A stretch of 24,234 nt of DNA from positions 1-24,234 of the forward strand of contig DATKWV010000118.1 in NCBI GenBank assembly GCA_035529405.1, given 5' to 3'. The position numbers were made by a program, and so were the translations under genes. Position 1 is the stretch's first letter. Every line of letters begins with the position of its first letter. This DNA comes from DATKWV01 sp035529405 (GTDB taxonomy: Bacteria > Planctomycetota > Phycisphaerae > Sedimentisphaerales > Anaerobacaceae). This document shows, one piece after another, positions 14,238 to 21,756 of this stretch. Under the pieces are notes generated by a model. That model had not been told where the DNA came from and made no database searches. It was given only the letters and a program-made list of their open reading frames with translations.

Positions 14238-15410
14238 TTAAAAAAACGCACCAAAGACCACCCCGGAAATTGTTGCCATTACAATCACAAGTAAAACGAA
14301 AACAATCGTCTTGTGCGTACCCATCACAGAGCGGATAACCAGCATGTTAGGCAGCGACAAAGCAGGCCCAGCTAAAAGCAAAGCCAAAGCGGGTCCCTTG
14401 CTCATACCCGCACCCATAAGGCCCTGCAGGATAGGTACCTCGGTAAGCGTTGCAAAGTACATAAAAGCACCTGCTGCGGATGCAAACAGATTAGCCCGTA
14501 TTGAATTACCGCCGACAGCTTTTATGACCCACGCAGACGGAATAATACCTTCATTAGAGGCTCGACCGAGTAGAAAACCGGCCACCAGTACACCAAAAAG
14601 CAGAAGCGGCAGGATTTGTTTGGAAAAGTCCCAGCTCGCCCCGACCCACCGGCCAAGCTCATCTTTCCTGAACCATATCACCGACATAAGAATTAAGGCT
14701 GCTGCCAGAATTCCTGTAATGCCCCATTTGACAGAATAGATTTGAAACCACAAACCGCCAGTAGTGGTCGGTCTGGCCCAGTTGGCAAAAACCAGAATTC
14801 CAACCATGCTGGCAAAATAGACCGCTGTTTGCATAAGTGACCTTTGCGGCTGTGCGTCCGGCATAGCCGCCTGGCTATTTGCTTTTTCAATCTCGTCTTT
14901 GCGATAAATAACGTGCATAACAAGGCCGATGACGATGCTGAAAAAAATTGCTCCTACGGCACGCGCTACGCCCATCTGCAGTCCAAGTACCCGTGCGGTC
15001 AGGATTATTGCCAGGACATTAATGGCAGGGCCGGAATACAGAAATGCAGTTGCAGGTCCTAACCCTGCCCCCATCTTGTATATACCGGCAAACAAAGGCA
15101 AAACCGTACATGAACAAACCGCCAGAATTGTCCCTGACACACTGGCCACACTATATGCCAGCACCTTATTGGCCCCGGCGCCTAAATATGTCATTACCGA
15201 AGCCTGGCTTATGAAAACGGCTATCGCGCCCGCTATAAAAAAGGCAGGGACAAGACACAGCAGCACGTGCTCGCGGGCATACCACTTAACCAGTGACAGC
15301 GATTCAACCACAGCGTTATCAAAACGTCCGACCCCCACCGGCAGGTAAAAACAGCCAAGAAAAACAGCTGTAATAATCGCCAGGCTCTTCCATTCGCTTT
15401 TCCAGTTCAT
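14238..15410 (-). CDS. DUF318/ArsP-type permease
   Basis: Integral membrane protein of 390 residues with about ten helices. The family motif is visible twice: VCSCTVLPLFAGIYKMGAGL then ATAFLYSGPAIN, and TEVPILQGLMGAGMSKGPAL then LLAGPALSLPN. Proteins of this family (YraQ, SO_0444, ArsP) sit with ArsR-type regulators and export metalloids or metals; ArsP members export trivalent organoarsenicals. Two cysteines (CSC) in the first repeat could bind the substrate. Whether this one carries methylarsenite or assists arsenite export cannot be decided. Start ATG 15410 has GAG six bases before; a TTG at 15428 would overlap the arsR stop by four bases (TTGA) and is an alternative. Confidence 0.85.
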   Translation of the reverse strand: MNWKSEWKSLAIITAVFLGCFYLPVGVGRFDNAVVESLSLVKWYAREHVLLCLVPAFFIAGAIAVFISQASVMTYLGAGANKVLAYSVASVSGTILAVCSCTVLPLFAGIYKMGAGLGPATAFLYSGPAINVLAIILTARVLGLQMGVARAVGAIFFSIVIGLVMHVIYRKDEIEKANSQAAMPDAQPQRSLMQTAVYFASMVGILVFANWARPTTTGGLWFQIYSVKWGITGILAAALILMSVIWFRKDELGRWVGASWDFSKQILPLLLFGVLVAGFLLGRASNEGIIPSAWVIKAVGGNSIRANLFASAAGAFMYFATLTEVPILQGLMGAGMSKGPALALLLAGPALSLPNMLVIRSVMGTHKTIVFVLLVIVMATISGVVFGAFF

Positions 15411-15424
15411 ATTGCGCTCGCAAA

Positions 15425-15754
15425 TCAAAAGGCCTTCAATAATTCCTGGCCTTCCTTAATCCCCTGCCTCAAAACATCCGTCACACACGAAAACAGACTC
15501 GCAATGCAGGGTGTCTTTAGTTTGTAGATTACTTTCAGCCCTTCCCTGTGGTGCTCAAGCACTCCAGCAGCGACCATCACAGACAGATGTTTCGACACGT
15601 TCGAGCGTTCACTGCCGACATGTAATGCGATATCACACACGCACTGTTGGCCGTCCTTGAGAAAATCCACTATCGCAACCCGCAAAGGATGTGCTATGGC
15701 CTTAGCGATTTGGGCCTGCTTTTCAAACAACAATTGCTTTTCTTTGCTCAACAT
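15425..15754 (-). CDS. arsR: ArsR-family arsenic-responsive repressor
   Basis: Winged-helix repressor of 109 residues. AHPLRVAIVDFL, the sensor strand CVCDIA, and the recognition helix SERSNVSKHLSVM are clear. Cys38 and Cys40 form the type-I As(III) site in the DNA-binding helix. A second pair, Cys83 and Cys90 (PCIASLFSC), lies in the C-terminal helix, so more than one metalloid site or a three-Cys site across the dimer is possible. As(III) binding would release the operon. GGAGG precedes the ATG. It is the first gene of the leftward operon, with an inverted-repeat operator immediately upstream. Confidence 0.93.
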   Translation of the reverse strand: MLSKEKQLLFEKQAQIAKAIAHPLRVAIVDFLKDGQQCVCDIALHVGSERSNVSKHLSVMVAAGVLEHHREGLKVIYKLKTPCIASLFSCVTDVLRQGIKEGQELLKAF

Positions 15755-15775
15755 TTTACCTCCACAGCCGACAAC

Positions 15776-15797
15776 TGTGTGAGTATATGCTCACACA
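15776..15797 (-). promoter_or_regulatory. ArsR operator, inverted repeat
   Basis: Perfect 8-base arms TGTGTGAG (15776-15783) and CTCACACA (15790-15797) surround a 6-base AT-rich spacer. It lies 21 bases upstream of the arsR ATG and overlaps the edge of the predicted -10, the expected place for an autorepressor. ArsR/SmtB operators typically are such 12-2-12-like palindromes. Confidence 0.75.
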
Positions 15798-15822
15798 ATA
15801 ACATAAGTTCGGAAAAAATCAA
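15795..15822 (-). promoter_or_regulatory. Putative promoter of the ars operon
   Basis: On the minus strand TTGATT (complement of 15817-15822) and TATTGT (complement of 15795-15800) are 16 bases apart, each matching four of six consensus positions. The transcript start would fall inside the operator. Confidence 0.5.
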
Positions 15823-15830
15823 TTTTTTCC
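15811..15830. repeat. Perfect AT-rich palindrome upstream of arsR
   Basis: GGAAAAAATCAATTTTTTCC has 9-base perfect arms around a 2-base centre. It covers the -35 of the ars promoter. The tiny centre makes an RNA hairpin unlikely, so a protein-binding site is the better guess. Confidence 0.5.
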
Positions 15831-16150
15831 GACGTTGCTGCTGACTTGATTAGTATTATCCCGACATAATCGCCGTGAAAAATGGCGCCCTTTTGCCCCG
15901 TAACCGGGCCTGTGCCATAGACTTAGGAATTGGGTTCACGCGAAATCCCCGGGAAATTCCATCGTGTAAATTTATTATGCCCCCTGAATCTGCAAGAAAG
16001 CACAGCGGTAGATATTGCTATGTTGTGACCGTGAAAGAATTGCTTTGCGGACCGCTGGCTGATGCTTTTTATCGAACCCGTAGGTATAATAGTAATGGTA
16101 ACAGTTTAACAGAGAATAATTCCGGTTTTTTACATATACATCGCCTGATT
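15831..16150. other. Intergenic region between divergent arsR and marC
   Basis: Apart from the arsR control elements and a -10-like TATAAT at 16085-16090 I see no gene here. An open frame extends the marC frame back to 15875, but its residues are unlike any MarC N-terminus and it runs over the TATAAT, so I treat it as non-coding. Confidence 0.45.
16085..16090 (+). promoter_or_regulatory. Possible -10 element for the marC operon
   Basis: A perfect TATAAT lies 60 bases before the marC ATG. No convincing -35 is found 16-18 bases upstream, so an activator or another sigma factor may be needed, or the match may be chance. Confidence 0.3.
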
Positions 16151-16732
16151 ATGCTCAAGAATATCTTATTAGCCTTCATCCCCATGTTCGTAGCCGTGGA
16201 CGCCGTAGGAGTGCTGCCCATTTTTGTTTCGCTCACCGAGGATTTGCAAAAAAGCGAAAAGAATAAAATTATCATACAATCCATGTGCACAGCGGCGTGC
16301 CTGGCAATCGGTTTTATATTGCTCGGCAGGATAGTTTTCAGACTGCTGGGCATTACCATAAGCGATTTTATGATTGCCGGAGGGGCGATACTTTTTTGCC
16401 TGGCAATAATCGACATTATCAATCCTGTCAAGAAACGTCGCATCCCCGGCAAGGAATTGGCAGCCGTTCCTCTGGGAACACCGCTGATTGCCGGCCCTGC
16501 GGTGCTGACCACTTCCGTGGTGCTGGTATCCCAATTCGGGCTGTGGGCTACCTTAATATCCGTTTTGGCAAATATCCTGCTGGCCGGTTTATGTTTTGGT
16601 TTATCTTCCGGCTTGTTAAAAGTACTGGGTCAGGCCGGCACAAAGGCACTTTCAAAAATCGCTTCGCTGTTACTGGCTGCAATTGCAGTTATGCTCATAA
16701 GAAAGGGGCTGATGGGTTTTCTTGCGCGCTGA
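16151..16732 (+). CDS. MarC-family integral membrane protein
   Basis: Membrane protein of 193 residues with about six helices, close to the family's usual 200. Characteristic segments are FIPMFVAVDAVGVLPIFVSL at the N-terminus, ISDFMIAGGAILFCLAIIDI in the middle and AVPLGTPLIAGPAVLTT, the conserved second-half motif. The family (MarC/YhgN/SnatA) includes members reported as amino-acid exporters, but most are functionally unassigned. The ATG at 16151 fits the family start; no Shine-Dalgarno is seen before it, so initiation may be weak. It lies 33 bases before the next gene and may lead the rightward operon to 20888. Confidence 0.82.
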   Translation: MLKNILLAFIPMFVAVDAVGVLPIFVSLTEDLQKSEKNKIIIQSMCTAACLAIGFILLGRIVFRLLGITISDFMIAGGAILFCLAIIDIINPVKKRRIPGKELAAVPLGTPLIAGPAVLTTSVVLVSQFGLWATLISVLANILLAGLCFGLSSGLLKVLGQAGTKALSKIASLLLAAIAVMLIRKGLMGFLAR

Positions 16733-16765
16733 AGAACTGCTCTAATATTATCAGGAGATTTTCAC

Positions 16766-17887
16766 ATGCAAACGCCTCAACCGACAAACTCCCGGCTATA
16801 CACCGGCCAGGTCGTATATATTTATGCCTTCGACCTTGCATACGATATGAAACGTCAGCAACTGCCCGAACTGCTCGGTGAGCCTATACAAGACTACTGC
16901 ATTGGTCCAAGCAAACGCAGCCCAAAGCAGTTGTTCTTTTACCGGCCGCAGATGGTCGTTTTGCCGCCTGTATTGCGCGAGGGCTCGGCTGGAACTGTTG
17001 AAATTCGGCGAAGTATAAAAATCTTCAACATCGGCGCAGTCAGTATCCAGTTCTGTGTGCCGTTCGGCGTTGATAAACTTGAAGATTTGGTCGCCTACCA
17101 TGACCTTGATTTCGTAAGCGGTCCTGTCCGGCAGGAGGCCAGCCAGTTAGCCGAGCAGGCCTTAAACCAACTCAGGCCCTATTGTGTTCGGGCCGTACCT
17201 TATCTGGGTCCACCTGAAGATTATACTGTTTTCTGCCTGTACCAGTTACCGCAGGCAGGAAATTACGGCATTCACGCCGAGGACTGGCTGAAGGAAAATA
17301 CCTCGCAGGTGGCAGCCCTTTTGACACAGGAACAGGACGCCGCGCATCTGTCGGCACAGGAAGCGGCGGAGTCAACACAGCAATATCTGACATACTATTA
17401 CAGCGATCTGGTTGTTGTTGACTGGGATGCCGCCCTGGTCGTCGGTGAGCAGGACAGTCTGAATGATATCCTGCATATTATGGAACTGGCCAACGTGCAG
17501 CTGGTGGAGCTGGAAGCCTACGACCGCCTTCTGGATGCGTCCTTAGACGCAGTATACCGTGACTTAGCCAAACGCAGCAGACACGTCAGCCGGCAGATAC
17601 AGCAAAACCTGCGGGAGATTCGGGTGGACCTGGCCCGTCTGAGTGACGAGCTGTTGAACATAACAAAGTTTTTCGGTGACTGGCACCTGGCAAGAATATA
17701 CAGAAACCTGTCCGGACGTTTTCACCTGGCTGACTGGCACGGTATCATGCGCGAAAAGCTTAAAACCCTCGGCGACCTTTACCAGCTCCTCCAGCAGGAC
17801 TCGGTGAATTTCTGGATGGTTTTACTGGAGACTACGATTGTTTTATTGTTTATTATCGACGTGGTCTTATTGCTGACCCGTTCGTAA
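16766..17887 (+). CDS. Membrane-anchored protein resembling DUF155/RMD1
   Basis: Protein of 373 residues with AGGAG 8 bases before the start. Residues 1-200 are an alpha/beta region I cannot name. Residues about 210-345 are helical with FDLL-type repeats, and the protein ends in one transmembrane helix at about 350-371 (LLETTIVLLFIIDVVLLL). The order of features, a VVVDWDAALVV strand, an ELANVQLVELEAYDRLLD helix, then SGRFHLADWHGIMREKLKTL and a C-terminal membrane anchor, resembles the DUF155/RMD1/YagE family, bacterial relatives of mitochondrial RMND1, whose molecular role is unclear. Similarity is by eye. It precedes the PIG-L gene by 22 bases, suggesting co-expression. Confidence 0.6.
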   Translation: MQTPQPTNSRLYTGQVVYIYAFDLAYDMKRQQLPELLGEPIQDYCIGPSKRSPKQLFFYRPQMVVLPPVLREGSAGTVEIRRSIKIFNIGAVSIQFCVPFGVDKLEDLVAYHDLDFVSGPVRQEASQLAEQALNQLRPYCVRAVPYLGPPEDYTVFCLYQLPQAGNYGIHAEDWLKENTSQVAALLTQEQDAAHLSAQEAAESTQQYLTYYYSDLVVVDWDAALVVGEQDSLNDILHIMELANVQLVELEAYDRLLDASLDAVYRDLAKRSRHVSRQIQQNLREIRVDLARLSDELLNITKFFGDWHLARIYRNLSGRFHLADWHGIMREKLKTLGDLYQLLQQDSVNFWMVLLETTIVLLFIIDVVLLLTRS

Positions 17888-17909
17888 CCGGTTGTTAACG
17901 GCTGAAAAG

Positions 17910-18575
17910 ATGTCTTCACAAAAAATAAACGACCCGGCATGGCACTTCGATAATTGTGCGGTTATCGTGGCACACCCTGATGACGAGACCCTGTGGTGCG
18001 GCGGTACAATTCTCATGCACCCTGGCAGCAAATGGACTATAGTAACATTATCTCGTGCTTGCGACAGCGACCGTTGTCCGAGGTTCTTTGAGGCGCTTGA
18101 ATTACTTAATGCCCGCGGTCAAATGGCCGACCTGGACGACGGCCCGCAACAGACACCTTTGGCGGAGCTGCTGGTTGAGAATACGGTGCTGTCTTTACTG
18201 CCGCGTGAAAAGTTCGACCTTATTATTACCCACGGTCTATCCGGAGAGTACACCAGTCATCTCAGGCACAACGAAACTGCCCGAGCCGTATTGTCCTTAT
18301 GGAAAACCGGCAGGTTATCTTCCGGCCAGCTATGGACTTTTGCTTACCAAGACAGCGGCGGCAGTTATTTACCTAAACCGCTTTCAAATGCCGATATAAT
18401 CGTGCCGCTGCCGCAAAGTATCTGGGAAAAAAAGTATGAAATCATTACGAGGGTTTATGGTTTTGGCGCGGACAGCTTTGAAGCTAAAACAACACCGCGT
18501 CAGGAAACCTTTCAGCGGTTCGTATCGGATAAAAATCCCGTTAACCCATTCAAAGAACAGGAACAAGGAAAATGA
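17910..18575 (+). CDS. PIG-L/LmbE-family deacetylase
   Basis: Zinc-dependent deacetylase of 221 residues. AHPDDE at 21-26 supplies the metal-binding His and Asp and the catalytic Asp, and GEYTSHLRHNETA supplies the third metal His. The family removes acetyl groups from N-acetylglucosamine units of glycolipids, mycothiol or bacillithiol precursors, and antibiotics. No signal peptide is seen, so it acts in the cytoplasm. I take the ATG at 17910; a TTG at 17892 is possible but adds residues outside the domain. Its stop overlaps the ATG of the following glycosyltransferase (ATGA at 18572-18575), strong evidence that the two work in one pathway. Confidence 0.85.
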   Translation: MSSQKINDPAWHFDNCAVIVAHPDDETLWCGGTILMHPGSKWTIVTLSRACDSDRCPRFFEALELLNARGQMADLDDGPQQTPLAELLVENTVLSLLPREKFDLIITHGLSGEYTSHLRHNETARAVLSLWKTGRLSSGQLWTFAYQDSGGSYLPKPLSNADIIVPLPQSIWEKKYEIITRVYGFGADSFEAKTTPRQETFQRFVSDKNPVNPFKEQEQGK

Positions 18576-19714
18576 AGATATTGCTTTTATACGATTATCC
18601 GCCCTCGCCAGCCGGATTGGCCACCCAGGGCGATTTGCTTAACAGGGGCCTGCGCGAAATTGGTATTGAAACCCACGCCGCACACTTCGAGTCGGCTCAG
18701 GAAAAAGAATGGTACTACAGATGGTTTAAACCCGACATCGTGGTTGGTGTGGGCTATTGGGGCCATACACATCATCTTGTCCTTCACCCTCAGAGATACG
18801 GCGTACAACCTGTTCCCTGGCTGGTTGCCGACGGTTACATGGGTAATTATCAGGAAGTGCTTGAGGCGCTGCCGCTTATTCTGGTAACCTCACGATGGGT
18901 TAAAAAAGTTTATATGCGCGACGGACTGAGCGGCCGGAATATCGAAGTGCTGCCGGTCGGCTGCGATACGGACGCCTTTATACCGCGAGACAGTAATGAC
19001 CCCAAAGTCACCGCCGTCCGTGAGGCCCTCGGTGTGGCGCCGGACCAGATAATGCTTCTTACGGTGGGCGGAGACGCTACCTCCAAAGGCGCACAAGAGG
19101 TCATGCAGGCCCTGGCAATAAACGATACAAAAGCACCGGACTGGAAGTATGTCTGCAAGGTTTGGCCGCAGCCAAGAACAGAGCAGCAAAACCTTATGGA
19201 CCTGCAATTAGCAACACAGCTGGGAATTGAAAAAAACGTTGTCTATACAACGAACGTTATTTCAAGAAACTTTATGCCTTATCTTCTGGCGGCGTGTGAC
19301 ATTTACACAGCACCCGCCCGACTGGAAGGTTTCGGAATGATACAGGTTGAAGCCGCATCCTGCGCCAAGCCGGTCATTGGCATCAGGGCAATGGGGATGC
19401 TTGATACGATGGTGCACGGTCAAAATGCTTTCCTGGCATCGGTGGCCCAGGAAATCAGAATGAGGGAAACCACCTTAGGCGATGAGTCAGGCTATCAAAG
19501 AGGACATCACCTCGTCTTCAAAAAACCCAGGACGGTTGATTACAGGGCCAGTGTACACGACATAGCAAATTACCTTATGGATTTGATGACAAACCCACAA
19601 TTGCGGGAAAAAATGGGCCAGGCCGGCAGGAAACGTGTGGTCGAAAACTTTGATTACCGGATTGTGGCGAAAAGGTTTCTTGGGCTTATATCAGAAAAAC
19701 TTGGAATATCGTAA
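18572..19714 (+). CDS. GT4-family (GT-B) glycosyltransferase
   Basis: Retaining glycosyltransferase of 380 residues with two Rossmann-like domains. MKILLLYDYPPSPAGLATQG starts the acceptor domain. The C-terminal domain holds LLTVGGDATSKGAQEVMQAL, VVYTTNVI, DIYTAPARLEGFGMIQVEAA with the E-x7-E nucleotide-sugar motif, and CAKPVIGIRAMGMLD. It has no membrane segment and should be cytoplasmic or peripheral. AAGG lies just before its ATG, which overlaps the PIG-L stop by four bases; it ends one base before the next gene. In mycothiol- and bacillithiol-type pathways a GT4 enzyme and a PIG-L deacetylase act in succession, but no other genes of those pathways are seen here. Confidence 0.88.
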   Translation: MKILLLYDYPPSPAGLATQGDLLNRGLREIGIETHAAHFESAQEKEWYYRWFKPDIVVGVGYWGHTHHLVLHPQRYGVQPVPWLVADGYMGNYQEVLEALPLILVTSRWVKKVYMRDGLSGRNIEVLPVGCDTDAFIPRDSNDPKVTAVREALGVAPDQIMLLTVGGDATSKGAQEVMQALAINDTKAPDWKYVCKVWPQPRTEQQNLMDLQLATQLGIEKNVVYTTNVISRNFMPYLLAACDIYTAPARLEGFGMIQVEAASCAKPVIGIRAMGMLDTMVHGQNAFLASVAQEIRMRETTLGDESGYQRGHHLVFKKPRTVDYRASVHDIANYLMDLMTNPQLREKMGQAGRKRVVENFDYRIVAKRFLGLISEKLGIS

Positions 19715-19715
19715 A

Positions 19716-20888
19716 ATGAAAAAACAGGACAAGACTGTCATCGAGCAGGCAAAGCACGCTGCTGTCGAGGTATTGCTGTACAATGCCAATGGCCCGTATG
19801 ACGGATTATTCAGAACGGCCGCATGGGGTTATCCCGAACCTTATACCAGGGACCTGATGATAGCATCGCTGGGCATTTTAGTCTCCGGAAACAAGCGGCT
19901 GATTAAATCCCTGCGCAGGGTCCTTGAAACGGCCGCTAAAAACCAGAGCCCGCTGGGCCAGATACCCTCGCTGGTACACGACCCCGGAGACTGCGGCTCC
20001 AGTGACTGTACGGCCCTGTTCCTGATGGCCGCGGCAATCTTCCGGCAGGCTACAGGTCAAAGAAACTTTCTCAGAACCCATATACAAAAAAGTGTACTTT
20101 GGATGGAATACCAGTGTTCTTCCGATATCCTTGTCGGGCAATTACCCACCAGTGACTGGCGCGACGAACAGTGGGTTTTGGGCTACGGCCTGTTCGTAAA
20201 CACCGTTGTTTATACATACCTGCGGCTGCTCGGCCAGAACAAGCGAGCCTGCCGGTTACGAGACGCAATGGGCAGACTTGCCATAACAGCCCAGAGAACC
20301 CAGCGCCACGTGCACGAAGGCCTCCTCTTGAAACGCAAACCCTATTATGCCTTATGGTCCTACAAGGTATATCGAAGCGAGCGATTTGACCTGTTAGGTA
20401 ACAGCCTGGCGATACTAACAGGAATAGCCCCGGCTTCCAGAGCCAAACAGATAATTTCCTGGGTGGAAAAAGAGTGCGAGCACTTAAGGAAAAACCGGCA
20501 ACTGACAGATGTTAATCTGCCGCCGAACCTGTTCCCGTATATAAGGCCGCAGGACCCGGATTGGATGCCGAGATACAAGCTGTACAACCTGCCCGGTGAA
20601 TATCATAACGGCGGAATCTGGCCTTTCGTCTGCGGATTCTATATCGCGGCCCTGGTAGCCGCCGGAAAACAGCAGCTTGCTGAAAAAAGACTCATTAGCC
20701 TTACCAGTCTTGTCAGCCGCGCCCGGCGTGCAAATGTCAAGTTCGGCTTCAATGAGTGGCACAAAGCCCAAAACGGTTCTCCGGAAGGCAGGGACTGGCA
20801 GACGTGGTCTGCCGCCATGTACTTATATGCCGCGCACTGTGTCGAGAATAAAACCACCCCGTTTTTTGACAAGGTCAGGCACACTTAA
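19716..20888 (+). CDS. GH100-like (alpha/alpha)6-barrel glycosidase
   Basis: Cytoplasmic protein of 390 residues without signal peptide. The order of blocks resembles GH100 neutral/alkaline invertases and related amylo-alpha-glucosidases: YPEPYTRDLMIASLG, SSDCTALFLMAAAIF (probable catalytic acid Asp), LPTSDWRDEQ, FDLLGNSLAILTGIAP, YHNGGIWPF, FNEWHKA (probable catalytic Glu), and RDWQTWSAAMYLYA. GH100 enzymes cleave sucrose; related families act on glucosylglycerate or trehalose-like sugars, so the substrate here is open. Start ATG 19716 lies one base after the GT stop, indicating translational coupling. It overlaps the convergent DUF72 gene by four bases. As its neighbour makes a glycosidic bond, it may process the same or a related glycoside. 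Confidence 0.72.
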   Translation: MKKQDKTVIEQAKHAAVEVLLYNANGPYDGLFRTAAWGYPEPYTRDLMIASLGILVSGNKRLIKSLRRVLETAAKNQSPLGQIPSLVHDPGDCGSSDCTALFLMAAAIFRQATGQRNFLRTHIQKSVLWMEYQCSSDILVGQLPTSDWRDEQWVLGYGLFVNTVVYTYLRLLGQNKRACRLRDAMGRLAITAQRTQRHVHEGLLLKRKPYYALWSYKVYRSERFDLLGNSLAILTGIAPASRAKQIISWVEKECEHLRKNRQLTDVNLPPNLFPYIRPQDPDWMPRYKLYNLPGEYHNGGIWPFVCGFYIAALVAAGKQQLAEKRLISLTSLVSRARRANVKFGFNEWHKAQNGSPEGRDWQTWSAAMYLYAAHCVENKTTPFFDKVRHT

Positions 20889-21616
20889 AACTGCGATTTC
20901 AGTGCTTTAGCATTGGCAACGGCTTTAGCCTCGAAATCGTTGTTGAAATAAACATATACCTTTTCAATTCCCGCCGTATGGTCTTTTATCCACCGGGCCC
21001 AGTTTTTCAGTTGTGCTTGACTGTAACTGCCCTGATATCTGCCTGCGGCGCCGTGAAAGCGAATGTAAATTATCTTACCGGTTACCACAGCAGGACAGTC
21101 AATACCCCCAAGGTCATGAATACAAAATGCAGCCCCATATGTTTCCAGGAGGGCGAAAGTGTCGTTTGAGAACCAGCTTTTGTGTCTGAATTCGAACGCA
21201 CACGGTACATCCTTCGGCAAAATGTTAATAAAAGCCTCCAGCCGACCAAGGTCTTTGTGCAAGCTCGGCGGCAGTTGGTAAAGAACCACGCCCAGTTTCT
21301 CTTTCAATATACCTACTCGCTCAAAAAACCGCCCGACCGCCTCTGACGGCTCCTTCAGCTTCCTGATGTGAGTGATAAAGCGATTGGCCTTCACGGAATA
21401 GACAAAATCCACAGGTGCCTGCGCGTACCAGTTCTTCAGTGACACCGGCTTTGGCAGCTGGTAGAAAGTGTTATTGATTTCGACCGTGTCGAAATGGCCG
21501 GCGTAATAAGCGAACCATTTGCTTTTCGGCAGTTGCTCAGGATAAAACAGGCCCGCCCAATGCCCGTAATGCCAGCCGGAAGTGCCTATTCTGATGTCAG
21601 GTTTGCCTTCGGTCAT
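20885..21616 (-). CDS. DUF72 (YecE-like) protein
   Basis: Protein of 243 residues, a TIM-barrel-like family of unknown function. Clear family blocks: IRIGTSGWHYGHWAGLFYPE, TVEINNTFYQLP, YSVKANRFITHIRKL, GVVLYQLPPSL, FEFRHKSWF and VYVYFNNDFEAKA. DUF72 resembles sugar-phosphate isomerase/endonuclease IV folds, but no activity is settled. It faces the glycosidase gene and overlaps its stop by four bases (20885-20888). The start at 21616 lacks a clear Shine-Dalgarno. It is divergent from trpS with about 140 bases between starts. Confidence 0.9.
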   Translation of the reverse strand: MTEGKPDIRIGTSGWHYGHWAGLFYPEQLPKSKWFAYYAGHFDTVEINNTFYQLPKPVSLKNWYAQAPVDFVYSVKANRFITHIRKLKEPSEAVGRFFERVGILKEKLGVVLYQLPPSLHKDLGRLEAFINILPKDVPCAFEFRHKSWFSNDTFALLETYGAAFCIHDLGGIDCPAVVTGKIIYIRFHGAAGRYQGSYSQAQLKNWARWIKDHTAGIEKVYVYFNNDFEAKAVANAKALKSQF

Positions 21617-21688
21617 AAGAATAATTCTAACAATTTGGTCGGAGTATTTCCGCCGTTTTTTCCCTGGCTGCAGCAGTCGGCAAAATCC

Positions 21689-21717
21689 TTGACAATTAGG
21701 GTTAATTGACGTAATTT
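21689..21717 (+). promoter_or_regulatory. Putative promoter of trpS
   Basis: Perfect TTGACA at 21689-21694 and TAATTT at 21712-21717, 17 bases apart; the -10 is poor. Transcription would start near 21724, about 33 bases before the TTG start. Confidence 0.45.
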
Positions 21718-21756
21718 GGCGAAGTTCTTTTGTTTGTTTTTGTCAGGAGTGAACTT

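Noticed and set aside
15924..15961. GGAATT/AATTCC inverted repeat between arsR and marC
   Set aside because: Arms are only six bases with a long, unpaired centre and no tie to a promoter; chance is likely.
15875..16150. In-frame 92-codon extension of marC
   Set aside because: It does not resemble a MarC N-terminus, contains the TATAAT at 16085 and lacks a ribosome site.
17892..20888. Mycothiol or bacillithiol biosynthesis operon
   Set aside because: The PIG-L/GT4 pair fits, but ligase and acetyltransferase genes are absent and a GH100-like hydrolase is present instead.
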